Shown one piece after another: positions 11,001 to 21,090 of a stretch of DNA of 64,000 nucleotides (position 1 is the stretch's first letter; every line of letters starts with the position of its first letter). The notes beneath the pieces are model-generated. The model was not told the DNA's origin. It saw only the letters and a program-made list of their open reading frames with translations, and made no database searches. This DNA comes from Pelagomonas calceolata (taxonomy: Eukaryota; Sar; Pelagophyceae; Pelagomonadales; Pelagomonadaceae). Position numbers and translations under genes: made by a program. The stretch is from the NCBI GenBank assembly GCA_918797485.1, contig CAKKNE010000004.1:4464001-4528000 (forward strand), written 5' to 3'.

Positions 11001-12194
11001 AGAAAGCAGCAAGGCAAGATGCGTTCGACCTGTGCTTCAAAGTTATTGAAAGCGACGGCGAGCCGCCCTCGGGCGCGCAGTGTACTTCGGAGGAGCGAGC
11101 CGAGTTACGCCTGACGGCGGCGTCCAATGCCCTAGCTTTATGTTGCGCCAACAAGGAGGCCAATAGGGAGTTATCTGCATCAAGGTATGCGTCGTTAGCT
11201 TCGGTGCTCGTCGATAGGGACGATGTGGTGCGCAACAAGTTCGCACGGAAACTCTCGCAGGCCGTATCTAGTGGACAGGCTAGTTTCGCGAAATGGGCCG
11301 GCGCGTTAGTGTTAGTTGCGTTGGCGCCCGCGTCTGGAAGTGACGAGAAGGAAGAAAAACGCAAGGCCGTCGCCATGGCTTCTCGAGCTTTGAGAGTCGC
11401 CGTCGCGCGCCAACGTAGAAGTCATGCGCAAGCGATCCGAAGACTGCCGCCAGGGGCCGGCACGAACGAGGTCGATCGTCTGGCGACGCGGTACCTGCCG
11501 GACTACGCGTTGCCCTACGCGGTGCACAACATCGCTCGAACTACAAGAGACGACGCCAAGGTCTCCAAGGCCTTGTTGTTACTGTTGGAGCCGTTAGTAG
11601 CTACAGCGGGCGACAAGGGCGTCGCGTTTCTGCTCGCGGCGTGCGCGGACATGTCCGGCCACGACGACGCGTCCGGTTCGGGCCCGTGTCCTTTTGATCA
11701 TATTCGTGTCTCTTCATGAGCCCACGTCGCGCCATCGACGCGACACCTTACGGGTTTGCGTCCACGCAGGCGGCGACAACACTCGTAGATTAAGAGCCAC
11801 GGCGTCGCTCGGCGCCGAGGTCGTGAAGAAGCACTTCGTCAAGAACGTCGACGCCCTGGGCGAGCACCACGGCGCCGTCTACCTGCCGACGCAGCTCTAC
11901 AAGGAGTCGAGCGATCCGCACGCGCTGATCGAGGCGCGGCGCAAGTCGTCCGAGCCGTCTTCGGTGAAGAAAGGACGGAAGCCGGCGGCCAAGAAGCCGG
12001 CCCGGAAGCCCGCCGCGAAGCGGGCCCGCGACTCCTCCGACGATTCGTCGGACGGCGAGGTCATCCACGCGACGTCGGCGGCGGACCGCGCCGCGCGCCG
12101 CAAGTCGTCCAATGAAGGTGTGCGCCGCGCGGCCCAGAAGAACCAGGTGCCCGTGCGCGAGTTCGACAAGGAGAACTCGTCCACTTCGGCCTGA
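8090..12194 (+). CDS. PDS5: PDS5-like cohesin-associated HEAT-repeat protein
   Basis: Exons 8090-11675 and 11770-12194 give 1,336 residues. After a basic nuclear-localisation-like N-terminus, the stretch VRLWAATCVCEVLRIFAPNA is the hallmark of PDS5 proteins, and long alpha-helical HEAT-type repeats fill the rest. An acidic/basic Ser-Glu low-complexity insert lies near residue 310, and the C-terminal tail is Lys-rich and disordered, as in PDS5. PDS5 binds the SCC1 kleisin and regulates cohesin loading, acetylation and release on chromosomes. The 94-nt intron carries an introner core. The donor may be GT at 11676 or a GC at 11660; both keep the frame. Confidence 0.85.
11676..11769 (+). mobile_element. 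Probable introner intron in PDS5
   Basis: The intron contains CGCGCCATCGACGCGACACC, the introner core, and ends TTTGCGTCCACGCAG, like other element 3' ends. No clear duplication is left at the GT donor; a GC donor at 11660 (GCCACGAC against GCGGCGAC, 6 of 8) would give one and would keep the frame. Confidence 0.55.
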
Positions 12195-12278
12195 TCAATC
12201 CCCTTTCCCCTTCCCTCTGCGGCACAAGGCCGAGTCCCCGCTCCGGAGCGGGTGGGGCGTAAGAGGCGCTTCTCGTGT

Positions 12279-12316
12279 GCTCAGGCTAGTTACGTCGCAG
12301 GGTCCTTACCCCTCCT
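12279..12316 (+). repeat. GC-rich interspersed repeat, diverged copy 2
   Basis: It begins GCTCAGGCTAGTTACGTCGC like copies 1 and 3, then diverges. It is 40 bp before a GCTAG palindrome, the same arrangement as at the other two sites. The surrounding stretch 12195-12561 shows no gene. Confidence 0.7.
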
Positions 12317-12356
12317 TCTCTGGTGGTATGGCGATGTACTCTCGCGGGCCGCCTCC

Positions 12357-12379
12357 CTAGTGTCTTAAAGGACGCTAGC
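12357..12379 (+). promoter_or_regulatory. GCTAG palindromic upstream element, copy 4
   Basis: CTAGTGTCTTAAAG then GACGCTAGC, 183 bp before the ATG at 12562 and in the same orientation. Confidence 0.6.
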
Positions 12380-12561
12380 TAATTATATTCTGGATTTGTG
12401 GCTTTGGCAGCCCGTGAACGATCGACCCACCGCACACCTCGTGGTGCGCAACCGGGGCTGCCCTTGCCCGATCGACACCGCGGCTGTGCCTCCTAGTTTG
12501 ACGCACAGCTTGCCTCTGCGAGGTCGTGGTCGCACCAAGTGCTGGGCCAGAGCGGATCGAC

Positions 12562-14094
12562 ATGTATATGAGAGGCGCGACTCCCCAATCCGTCGCTGGG
12601 CTGGCAGCGGCGGCTGCGGCGGCAGGCGCATGTGCTCTCTGGTACCTGCGGTACCGGGGGCAGCGTGCTCTTGCTGCCCGTGTCGGGTTGGAAGCCGCTC
12701 ACAGTCTCTTTGACCAGATTGACGTCGACGATGGCACAATCTCGCGCGAGCAACTTGACGTCTGGCTGCGCAAGCGTCCGACGTGGGCAGCATCGCACGG
12801 CATCCGTGGCGTAGAGTCTGTTTTCGCGGCGCTCGTGGGCGGCAATGACCAAGCCAAGATCGACAAGTCATCCTTCGTCGCGTGGCTCTCGCGCCTCAAC
12901 CGCTCGCCTCCTGGACTCGCGGACGTCGATGACGACGTCGTGCACCTGAGCGACACAAAGCTCGGGGCGTACGGGGCGGTTCGATTCCTGGCACACAACC
13001 GCTATCTGCAAAAATGCCTCAACGAAGACGACCACGAGGCTGTCATTGGGCAGATGAGAGCACGCGATCTGCTCACCCTGGAGGCAGCACCAGAATGGTT
13101 TGCTTTCCCTGAGCACTCGCTGCGGTACGTGTTTCCCGACGGCACCGAGCGAGGCAATTTCCTCACCTGCGTGGACGGCTTTGTGACGCCCGAGGAGGCG
13201 CGGCGAATCATCGCGAGGGGTTGCCTGATCAAGTCCAGAGGGACGCCATCTTCACGGGCAGTAGCTCGGTGGCGCTGGCGCTACGCTGTAACAGCGCTGG
13301 CGACCAGAGCGCCAGACAAGCCTCACTCCAAGGCCCTCGGTCGTCACGGTGCCTCGAGCGACGTGGCGGCTGCTGACGAGCGTGTGGGGGACGTCTCCTA
13401 CACGGGTCGTTCGGGCACGATCGCCTTCGACCATGCGTATGCCTTCGGTTGGGCGCTTCTGCGGCGTGCGCGCCCTTGGCTGCCGGTGGAGATCCACGAG
13501 GGCCCGGATCGGCGATGGGTGCTGCACGGGCTCAACCCGCGCATTCGCTTGGTGAATTACGAGGACGGCAATCGCTTTGGCATGCATTTTGATCTGAGGA
13601 GGTGGGGCATCGATTCAGCAGTCGACGAAAATGGCGTGCCGATCACCGACCCGGCGCGCCTGAACGCGCCGGACGCCGAGGAGGAGGGCCAGCATGCGCT
13701 CATCACCCTCAATCTGTACCTGAACACGCCCTCCGAGCCGAGCGAGAGCTTTGGAGGTGGCCGCATTATCATTCACCAGGTGGCGCGAGGCCCGTGCGCG
13801 GACACGGGGGCGCCCTCGACGGCGCAGTGGGAGGATGGTGAGGACACCATGACCAGCGCAGAGTGGCGTGCGTGCGGTTGCCCCGCCGACAACTCGCAGA
13901 CCTTCCACAACCTCGAGTCTTTTGCCGTCCCGCCCGTGGCCGGCCGCATGCTCATCTTTGGGCAGGGACGGCTGGGCGGCATTGCACACGAGGCTGAGGC
14001 GGTGCGTATCAGCCACGGACGCATGGGCGATCAAAAGTGGATCCTGCGGGCAGACGCGGTGTATCAGCTCTCGCGGATCGTTGCTGACAGTTAA
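12562..14094 (+). CDS. EF-hand plus prolyl 4-hydroxylase-like dioxygenase
   Basis: The 510-residue protein starts at the ATG at 12562. It has one N-terminal hydrophobic segment (AAAAAAAGACALWYL), suggesting a membrane-anchored ER or Golgi enzyme, then an EF-hand-like region (LFDQIDVDDGTISREQLDVWL). The C-terminal half is a 2-oxoglutarate/Fe(II) oxygenase of the P4H type: iron ligands HFD in RFGMHFD, the distal His in GGIAHEAEAV, and the 2-oxoglutarate-binding Lys in QKWILRADAVY. This resembles transmembrane P4H enzymes, in which EF-hands precede the catalytic domain. The substrate is probably a peptidyl-proline but cannot be read from sequence. Confidence 0.85.
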   Translation: MYMRGATPQSVAGLAAAAAAAGACALWYLRYRGQRALAARVGLEAAHSLFDQIDVDDGTISREQLDVWLRKRPTWAASHGIRGVESVFAALVGGNDQAKIDKSSFVAWLSRLNRSPPGLADVDDDVVHLSDTKLGAYGAVRFLAHNRYLQKCLNEDDHEAVIGQMRARDLLTLEAAPEWFAFPEHSLRYVFPDGTERGNFLTCVDGFVTPEEARRIIARGCLIKSRGTPSSRAVARWRWRYAVTALATRAPDKPHSKALGRHGASSDVAAADERVGDVSYTGRSGTIAFDHAYAFGWALLRRARPWLPVEIHEGPDRRWVLHGLNPRIRLVNYEDGNRFGMHFDLRRWGIDSAVDENGVPITDPARLNAPDAEEEGQHALITLNLYLNTPSEPSESFGGGRIIIHQVARGPCADTGAPSTAQWEDGEDTMTSAEWRACGCPADNSQTFHNLESFAVPPVAGRMLIFGQGRLGGIAHEAEAVRISHGRMGDQKWILRADAVYQLSRIVADS

Positions 14095-14147
14095 CTGTTA
14101 TCATAACTAGTAGTTACATCACTTACACAGGTGCGCGGTCACATCAT

Positions 14148-15497
14148 CTACGACGCATAGATGCGCCGCCGCTCCGTCACGGGCGCGCGACAGATTGGGC
14201 ACTTGCTGAGCCCGCGCGCGCAGGCGTCGCAGGCGCAGAAATGGCCGCAGCCGAACGCGACCTCGAGCGGTCGCTCGTGGCAAACGACGCACTCGTTCGT
14301 CGACGTCGTGGCGATGGCCGCGCGGCGCGCGTCTTCGCTCACGAGCGCGTGCGACAAAGCCGCGGCCTCAGCGGAGAAGGCCGCGAGCGCCTCATCAGAC
14401 AGCGCGGCCAGGTCGCCGGCCGACGGTGCCGGCACGAGCCGCGCGCTCTCTTCGAGGGCGTCGCGTTCGGCGAGTAGCGAGGTATTCTCCCTGTGCAGGA
14501 GGTCCCGCTCGGCCGCGAGAGTGCGTGCCTCGATCACGAGGGAAGCATTGTCCGCCTGGAGACGCTCGATTTGCACATCACGAGCGATGACTTTAGCCAA
14601 ATTTTCCGCCCTTTCACTCTCGATCTGTGCAACGTCCCACGAGTGCTTCTCGAGCTCCGCTTTCGCTGCGAGCAAGGCGTCGTTTTCGCGTCGAAGGTCG
14701 GCGATGGCCTCTTCGTCGGCGCGCTGCATCCGCACCCTCGCCTGGTCGGCGTTTTCAGAAAGGCGTGCGATATCAGCGCCCAGTCTATCAACCTCCGTCC
14801 GGAGTCGCTCGCTCTCCGCCCGCGCCGCGTCGCGCTCGTCGCCCGCCGTCGCGTTTGAGGCGAGGCGCGCATTTTCCGCCCTGAGCCGGTCGTTGTCTGC
14901 CCGGGCCCGCGCCGCGTCGGCCGTCGCCGCGTCGCGCGCCTGCTCGGCCGCGCGCTTCTGCGCCTGCAGCTTCTTGTTCCGCTCCATCACCTTGGACCGC
15001 TCCTTGGCCGAAGGCCGCGACTGCGGCGTTCGACGCTGCGGCGTCACCGCCGCGTCGTCGAGGCTCACGGCCGAATCGCCGCCCGCCAGGAGACTTTTCA
15101 CTGCCTCCAGATCGGCGCGCTTGGCCGCGCGGCGGCGCCGGTGGTAGACATACGCCGCGACCGCGACGGCGGCGCCGCCTATGATGATCAAGCGGGTGCG
15201 GCGCGAGAGGGACGGCGCCACTGATGCCTGCCTGATAGTCGCGACGCGCCAGTCGATCCCAGTGAATGCATCGCGCGCCACTTTCACACCAGCCGGGACG
15301 GCGACGTTCAAGCGGTTCAAGCCAATGATAATCACGTCTAGAGCCTCGGACGCGTTTATGTGATCGGCATAAATTTGCTGGCCCCAACCAGACATGTCGC
15401 TCAACATCTTGTTGGTCGCCGCCCAATCTTCTGCTCCGAAGGCTGCGGAGAAGTTGTCGACCCATCTCGCTGCAAACTGTTTGTCGAACTGCTTCAT
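14148..15497 (-). CDS. Membrane-anchored coiled-coil RING E3 ligase-like protein
   Basis: The 449-residue protein starts at the ATG at 15497; a TTG further upstream is in frame. A single transmembrane helix (RLIIIGGAAVAVAAYVYHRRRR, interrupted by basic residues at its end) lies near residue 110. A long Ala/Glu/Arg heptad-rich coiled coil follows. The last ~50 residues are a C3HC4 RING (CVVCHERPLEVAFGCGH then CDAC and CPICRAPV), of the compact type found in IAP and MUL1/MAPL ligases. A ubiquitin ligase at an organelle membrane is the likely role. It shares a divergent promoter region with the gene at 15878. Confidence 0.85.
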   Translation of the reverse strand: MKQFDKQFAARWVDNFSAAFGAEDWAATNKMLSDMSGWGQQIYADHINASEALDVIIIGLNRLNVAVPAGVKVARDAFTGIDWRVATIRQASVAPSLSRRTRLIIIGGAAVAVAAYVYHRRRRAAKRADLEAVKSLLAGGDSAVSLDDAAVTPQRRTPQSRPSAKERSKVMERNKKLQAQKRAAEQARDAATADAARARADNDRLRAENARLASNATAGDERDAARAESERLRTEVDRLGADIARLSENADQARVRMQRADEEAIADLRRENDALLAAKAELEKHSWDVAQIESERAENLAKVIARDVQIERLQADNASLVIEARTLAAERDLLHRENTSLLAERDALEESARLVPAPSAGDLAALSDEALAAFSAEAAALSHALVSEDARRAAIATTSTNECVVCHERPLEVAFGCGHFCACDACARGLSKCPICRAPVTERRRIYAS

Positions 15498-15693
15498 CCT
15501 CACCAGTGTGCGCTCGCAACGCCGCACGCTGCGACTTAAAAAGCTTTTGTGTGGCAAGGCGGGTCAGCTGCGGCGCGCGCTGGCGAGCAGCGCTGTGGCA
15601 GTTCACTGAGGCGCTAGCAGCTGCGCGGCTCGCAGAATTGCAGCGCTATGCCCCAGATTCTCCCAAAAACGCGCGCGTCCAAAAGCTGCCAGA

Positions 15694-15717
15694 GCTAGCG
15701 TCGTGTAAGACACTAGC
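15694..15717 (-). promoter_or_regulatory. GCTAG palindromic upstream element, copy 5
   Basis: Minus-strand orientation, 197 bp before the RING gene ATG (15497) and 161 bp before the divergent gene at 15878. The rest of 15498-15877 shows no gene. Confidence 0.6.
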
Positions 15718-15877
15718 AAACGGAGAGCAAAGCTGTCGCATCGGCTCATCGCAGAGCTTCTCGCGCTGCGAGCTCGACCGCAGCTTGGTCTCGCATCCAA
15801 AAATCACTGCGCCTTTGCTCGCGCTGCCACACAGCGACCGGTAGCAGAGCACATCTCAACCAGAGAGCAGCACAAAG

Positions 15878-17038
15878 ATGCTCAAATACGCCGCCGCCGC
15901 AGCGATCGCAGCGATCCTCGGCAGCAAATATACAAGCCAGCCCCCACCTTACGACGACGGCGCCGCATCACTCATCAAGGTCGACGCGCGGCTCTTGGCG
16001 GGCAACGCCCACGGCGCGCCCTTCCCGCCGGTCTATAAAGGCAAATGGGCGCTGAACGACCGGCTAACCAAAGCGACGCGGCTCTACGAGGGACAGGTCG
16101 AGGGCAGCGAGTCCGTCGCGACGCTAAGTGATGGGACGTTACTCACCGTCGACAAGTACGGCTGGGTCTGGACGGCGCCGCGCGGGGCCACGAAAGCCAC
16201 CAAGAAATGGTACGTCGGGCCCGGGCGACCTTTGGGATTTCACGCTGTTGCCGATGCTCTTTACGTCGCGTGCTCGCTCAAGGGCCTCCTCAAGCTCGAT
16301 ATGAGTAAAGGCACCCTGGAGGTCCTCGCCAATCTTGCCGAAGACACGAATCTTCCCCTAAACTACGTGAACGACCTCGACGTGGCTCCCAATGGTGATA
16401 TATATTTTACGTCGTCGACGGAACGAGGAGTGTTGTACAACGCGCGGAAGGGCTTCTACGACACGCTGCACTCCTACCTCCAGAACCTCTGCAAGGGCGA
16501 CAATACCGGGAGGTTGCTGAAATACGACGCGGCGACGCGAACGACCAGTACTTTATTATCTGGTCTGTGGTACGCTAATGGTGTGGCGTTGAGTGCGGAC
16601 TACCGAGATGTTATGGTGGTCGAGACGAACTTGAATCGCGTGCACCGCTACTCGCTGACAACAGGGAAAACCGAGGTTTTTGTGGACAAAATACCGGCGA
16701 TGCCGGACGGGATTTCCCGCAGTGCTGATGGCGGCTTCTGGATCGGCGGCGTCGTGCGGTTATCTCCTTTGCCGCGGCTGCTGGCGCCCTATCCAAAGCT
16801 GCGGACCTTGGTGTCTCATATTGTCGGGCCGCTATTGCCGGTGGTGGCTAAGCCCGCGGGCCTCGTCTTCAAGGTCGATTCTACCGGAAAGCCGGCGGAC
16901 GCCTTGTATGATTTGTCAGGTGCGTACGTGTCGTCCGTGAGCGCCGTCGCGCAGGACGGCGACGCTCTATATCTGGGGAACCTGAACGGGGACTTCGTGT
17001 CTCGCGTGGAGCTGTCGCCGCCGCGGTGGAACCTTTGA
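15878..17038 (+). CDS. Strictosidine synthase-like/APMAP-type beta-propeller protein
   Basis: The protein has 386 residues in one exon. An N-terminal hydrophobic stretch (YAAAAAIAAILGS) acts as signal peptide or anchor. The body matches the SSL/APMAP six-bladed propeller: NYVNDLDVAPNGDIYFTSS and WYANGVALSADYRDVMVVET are the diagnostic blade sequences, and the C-terminus has the usual YVSSVSAVAQDGDALYLGN. Animal APMAP and plant SSL proteins of this shape act as esterase/lactonase-like enzymes; true strictosidine synthesis is not implied. Length is normal for the family. Confidence 0.85.
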   Translation: MLKYAAAAAIAAILGSKYTSQPPPYDDGAASLIKVDARLLAGNAHGAPFPPVYKGKWALNDRLTKATRLYEGQVEGSESVATLSDGTLLTVDKYGWVWTAPRGATKATKKWYVGPGRPLGFHAVADALYVACSLKGLLKLDMSKGTLEVLANLAEDTNLPLNYVNDLDVAPNGDIYFTSSTERGVLYNARKGFYDTLHSYLQNLCKGDNTGRLLKYDAATRTTSTLLSGLWYANGVALSADYRDVMVVETNLNRVHRYSLTTGKTEVFVDKIPAMPDGISRSADGGFWIGGVVRLSPLPRLLAPYPKLRTLVSHIVGPLLPVVAKPAGLVFKVDSTGKPADALYDLSGAYVSSVSAVAQDGDALYLGNLNGDFVSRVELSPPRWNL

Positions 17039-17425
17039 GCGGTGGCGCGTAAGTTGTGGTGTTGATTTACTGCGTCTGATTGTTTGCCCCCGGCCGTCCG
17101 CCGTCGTCCGCCGCGCGTCTGAGGACGACGCACGTCCTGCGGCCGGGTCGTACCCTTCGTTGCGGGGCTCTATGCGTCCGCAGGCCTCCCCGAATGCCTC
17201 AAAGCATGTTCCCTTGTAGGAATTTAGGAAAGCATACTAGGCTCTCAGCCTCATCCTTGGGGCACGGCGCTAACAGCCGCGCAGGACGCGTGAGCAACGC
17301 GTTGATACTCGTTTGTCGTCTACTCAGATCGTATAGATCGCCACCGCCCGACGAACTCGTGCCAAATCAACGAGAGCAAAATTCTTGTTTGCAGGCCTAC
17401 CTTTGCTCTAGGCTAAGCGCGAACG
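17039..17425. other. Intergenic, no gene seen
   Basis: I see no coding region, tRNA, introner core or GCTAG palindrome here. Confidence 0.5.
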
Positions 17426-18367
17426 ATGACTGAAACGGTCGTCGACGAGGAGGCGTGGCTCCTGGCCTCGCCGCAGAAGCCGCGGCGCGGCGCCCGCGCC
17501 GTCGTGGCGAGCGTCCTCGCCGTGTCCGTTTTGGCGCTCGCGGCGATCCGCGGCGCGTTCACGCCGTCGGCGCCGCGGCCCGCGGGTCGCCTCTACTACG
17601 CGGACGGCCAGGCCTTCGCCGAGCTCCAGACTTCGTTAGAAGAATTTGAGAAGGAATGGCATAACGCGTTCCCCGAGGAGCTCGTCGCGCAGTGGGAGGA
17701 TGGCGAGTTCGATCTCCTGCCGATTGATACTGGAGACGGCGAGGACGAGCCCGATCTCCTGCCCGTGAAGTCCGGAGACGGCGGCGACGGCGACGGCGAC
17801 GGCGAAGACTCCGGCGGTGGCGGTACGCACGTGCCGCTGCTCTGCGACGAGGACTGCGAGGGCGACGAGCCCGACCTCCTGCCCGTGGAGTCTGGAGGCG
17901 GTGACGGCGACGGCGACGGCGAGGACACCAGTGGCGGTACCGTCGTGCCGCTACTCAAAGATGACGACAGCGGCGACGAGCCCAACGTGCCGCTACTCAA
18001 AGACGACGACGGCGGCGACGAGCCCGACGTACCGCTACTCAAAGACGACGACGGTGGCGACGAGCCCGACGCCGGCGACGCGTCGACGACGCCCGACGAC
18101 AACGGCGGCGCGAACGGCGGCGACGGCGTCCTGCCCGAGGATAACGACGACGGCGCGTCGCAGCCCGGCGCCGGCGGAGGCGTGGCGGGCGGCGTCGCGC
18201 CGACGGTCAAGGGGCCCGGCTATGGGCAAACGATGCCTGGACATAACGTCGACGGCGGCTTCCGGCCCGTCCTGCAGGTGGGTCCAGATCTCTCCGAAGT
18301 CACGCAGCCAGGCCTCGGCCAGGGCAACACGTTCGTGACGTCGTGGGACGACATGCGGAAGAAGTGA
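17426..18367 (+). CDS. Acidic tandem-repeat type II membrane protein
   Basis: The 313-residue protein has a single transmembrane helix at residues ~27-42 (VVASVLAVSVLALAAI) close to a short cytoplasmic N-terminus. A predicted luminal/extracellular tail follows, made of Asp/Gly-rich repeats. A 14-residue unit VPLLKDDDGGDEPD recurs three times in tandem, preceded by related longer units DEPDLLPVESGGGDGDGDGE. The many Asp-Gly runs suggest multivalent cation binding, possibly calcium, in the secretory pathway or at the cell surface. No known family is recognised. Confidence 0.7.
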   Translation: MTETVVDEEAWLLASPQKPRRGARAVVASVLAVSVLALAAIRGAFTPSAPRPAGRLYYADGQAFAELQTSLEEFEKEWHNAFPEELVAQWEDGEFDLLPIDTGDGEDEPDLLPVKSGDGGDGDGDGEDSGGGGTHVPLLCDEDCEGDEPDLLPVESGGGDGDGDGEDTSGGTVVPLLKDDDSGDEPNVPLLKDDDGGDEPDVPLLKDDDGGDEPDAGDASTTPDDNGGANGGDGVLPEDNDDGASQPGAGGGVAGGVAPTVKGPGYGQTMPGHNVDGGFRPVLQVGPDLSEVTQPGLGQGNTFVTSWDDMRKK

Positions 18368-19219
18368 CCCTGATGTACGTACCCCTCTCCTTATCCTCTT
18401 CCTCCCGCCCCACGACTCTAACGTTTTTCTATGTGTACTTTGGTGGCGCGCGCGGCTGCGGCCGCGCCAGCGACTCGTACCCTGGACCAGTTTTGTGCCT
18501 GTGCTGGCTTAACGTAGACTGACGTACGCGTCCTGGCCGGGGCACGAGCCGTTCATATTGGCTTTGGCCCCCATAGAGCTATAGAGAACTGCCCCATATA
18601 TACATATATCGGCCTAGGCCAATGGTACCTTTTTATAAGACCCCCCGGGAAATTAAAAAGTATACATAGGAAGTTGCCCAGGGCTGAGCGATGGCGTGCT
18701 AATTTGAGAACCGCCTGCCGCTGCTGCGTCTGGCCCCGCCCCACCAGACGCACCCATTTTTGGGTGAGTGGGCACTGGTGAAAAGACTGCGTCGAAAGAG
18801 CCCATTTTGGCGGAGAGAGAGCACAAACATCTGCGGAGGGCCCGCGCTCTCTTTTTACACGGCGGGCGCCCCGCTGGGGCGCCCCTTACGTTTTGGACCA
18901 ACGCCTTGGACCACGCGGCGGCCCTGCAGCGCTTCAAAAGGCGGCTGGGTCCTCACGGTGACCTGATACAAAAAAAAGTCACCGTAGGAACTCCGCTGAC
19001 CTGGTTGCCCACAGTGGCGCCAGGTCGCCGCCCGAAGTACTGCGTGTCACCGCGGCGTCGTACGGCAGCCGTAAGGCGGGCGAACGCCTCAGGCTCGCCG
19101 CAGCAGCCTCCACAAGGCCGCGGTGACCCGAACCGCGGGCCTGCCGGCCTCACACACCCTTCACGCCGCCGCCGCGACCGCGCAAGACACTCACCCACGA
19201 CGCAACGCAGGTATACACC
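18368..19219. other. Long intergenic region
   Basis: No gene seen. An AT-rich patch with overlapping TATATA/CATATA (18592-18636) stands out in this GC-rich genome. Immediately before the bromodomain gene there is no GCTAG palindrome. Confidence 0.5.
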
Positions 19220-20299
19220 ATGGGCAAGACCATCAAGTCGCTCCGGCGCAACCCGGACGCCCCATTATGGCGCGACGTCTTGAAATCCATAAAAGCGAAG
19301 CCCAAACTAGCCTTCTACTTCGCCAAACCGGTAGACCACGTCGCGTTGAATATTCCGTTGTATCCTACCATCGTGAAGACTCCCATGGACCTCCAGACCA
19401 TAGAAAGGAAGCTCGCCGCAAATGAATATGCCGAGCTCGACGACTTCGCCACGGACGTGCGATTAGTGTTTAGCAACGCCATGCTCTTCAACAAGAACGA
19501 GCAGCACCAGGTCCACATTGCTGCTCGCAAATTATCAACTTTTTTTGAGCTGAAATACGAGGAGCTGAAACGAGGCCACCAGCGCGAGAAGCGCGACGCG
19601 CCGGGGCGGAGGGATCGACCTCCTCCCAGACCTCATGGCGCCTTCGCGTCGCAGCCTCGAGCGGCCTTCTTGGCGCCGGCGACGACGCGCGGCGCCTCGC
19701 GGCAGCAGAAGCGCAAGCAAGAAGTCCCGGAGGGCATGGTTCCGGCCAGCGTCGTCGAGAAGCTCCGGGCGGACATGGAGCTCATGCGCAAGGAGGTCGA
19801 GCGGCTGAAGCGGCAGAATAGCTCGGTCGAGGTCTCGGAACCCTCATCTACGGACGACTCCGACGAGTCCTCGAACGACGGTTCTCTCAAACCGCGGCGA
19901 CCTCTCGCCAAATTACGGTTCAGAGTGTCATCGAGAGATGACGGCATCGCCACTTCTCATAGCACGGACACGTTGGGTACTGTCTCCGTGGCAACGTCAC
20001 CGCTAGGCACGTATGATCCGGACGCGTCGCTCGACGGCCTCGACGCGGACGACGTCGCTAGACTCAGAAGTGCAATGGTCGAGATCGGAGATGACAACGA
20101 AGTCGCGTTGGCGACGCGGACGCCGCCCGACGCGCCGCCGCCGAAAAAGCACCGCTACTCCATGTCGCCGGCGGCCTTGGACCTGCCTCGACCCGATACT
20201 TTACGGAGCGGCTCGGAGTACTCGCTCGACCCGCTGCCACAGGCTGGTAGCACGTCGCCGCTCTGGGCGTTCCCCGAGGAGGACCTGCCGGCGGAATAG
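19220..20299 (+). CDS. Bromodomain protein (BET-like single bromodomain)
   Basis: The 359-residue protein has its bromodomain at residues ~15-115: FYFAKPVDHVALNIPLYPTIVKTPMDL (ZA loop, with PMDL), then the acetyl-lysine-contacting Asn in FSNAMLFN. A coiled coil (VVEKLRADMELMRKEVERLKRQ) near residue 175 precedes a Ser-rich, probably phosphorylated tail. It reads acetylated histones; the domain order with a following coiled coil resembles plant GTE or BET proteins but only one bromodomain is present and no clear ET domain is visible. Confidence 0.88.
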   Translation: MGKTIKSLRRNPDAPLWRDVLKSIKAKPKLAFYFAKPVDHVALNIPLYPTIVKTPMDLQTIERKLAANEYAELDDFATDVRLVFSNAMLFNKNEQHQVHIAARKLSTFFELKYEELKRGHQREKRDAPGRRDRPPPRPHGAFASQPRAAFLAPATTRGASRQQKRKQEVPEGMVPASVVEKLRADMELMRKEVERLKRQNSSVEVSEPSSTDDSDESSNDGSLKPRRPLAKLRFRVSSRDDGIATSHSTDTLGTVSVATSPLGTYDPDASLDGLDADDVARLRSAMVEIGDDNEVALATRTPPDAPPPKKHRYSMSPAALDLPRPDTLRSGSEYSLDPLPQAGSTSPLWAFPEEDLPAE

Positions 20300-21090
20300 G
20301 TGTACTTGTCGTACGCCCACAAAAAAAATCACCTGGCGAGCACGCGGTTGCTCGTTTCAGAGACCACAAAAAAAAAAAATTCACCTTGCCGCGCGCGACG
20401 ACCGCGCGCGAGGAGGGCGAGTGAACTGCTGACGAACCGAACCTGATCTGTGATCTACGACCGACCCGGCACACGCGGTGACGCGAAAGTCGGGCACCCC
20501 CGAAACACCAGCACATCCCTCACCTCCCTGTTCCCCCATTTTCCCCTCAAGTACAAAAACAAACAAAAATCCCGCGAGCGAGCCGCGGACGCAACGCGCC
20601 TACGGGGTGCGATAGAATAACTTCTCATTTTGGGAATTGCTTTGTGTCGTCGTGGCTTGATCGCGGCGCGTCGCGTCGATGGCGTCTCGCGTGTGCGCGG
20701 CGCGATGGTCTCTGGTTTCCGTTACGATGCTAGGACTAGTGGGCGGCGCCCGTTCCACGGGTTGGGGGGAGACACCGCGCGTCGCCGATTCATCGGCGGC
20801 GGGCGCGTACCGCGTCTTTCATAACAGCATGCTTCGAGTAGAGACCGCCGTCGCGCCGCCGCCGCCGCCTCGCGGCAAAGCAACAGGCCGCGCTGAGGCT
20901 GATTCCTAGTGTCTTACACCTAGCTCAGCCCATCGAGTGCGCCCTTTTTGTGCTCATTGGTGGTCATTCTTCGCTAGCTGTTGGTGGGTAGATCATCAGA
21001 CACACCTTCGATAGCGTCGCACCGAAATTCGCATCCGTACGGCCGCCAAACAAGAGCTAGAGCCGCAGAGCACAGAGGCCAGCAAACAAA
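20300..21090. other. Intergenic region with introner core and GCTAG palindrome
   Basis: No firm gene. Two A-tracts in the shared context CCACAAAAAAAA...TCACC lie at 20319-20341 and 20364-20386. An introner core TCGCGTCGATGGCGT lies at 20671-20685. A short open frame (20679-20909) begins inside that core and has no recognisable domain. Confidence 0.5.
20906..20924 (+). promoter_or_regulatory. GCTAG palindromic upstream element, copy 6 (short)
   Basis: CTAGTGTCTTACACCTAGC, with a shortened spacer, 167 bp before the ABC transporter ATG and in the same orientation. Confidence 0.55.

Noticed and set aside
14161-15147. Plus-strand frame opposite the RING gene
   Set aside because: Ser/Ala/Arg-rich shadow of a coiled coil; no domain.
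20679-20909. Short protein-coding gene
   Set aside because: It begins inside an introner core, is low-complexity and has no domain; likely chance.
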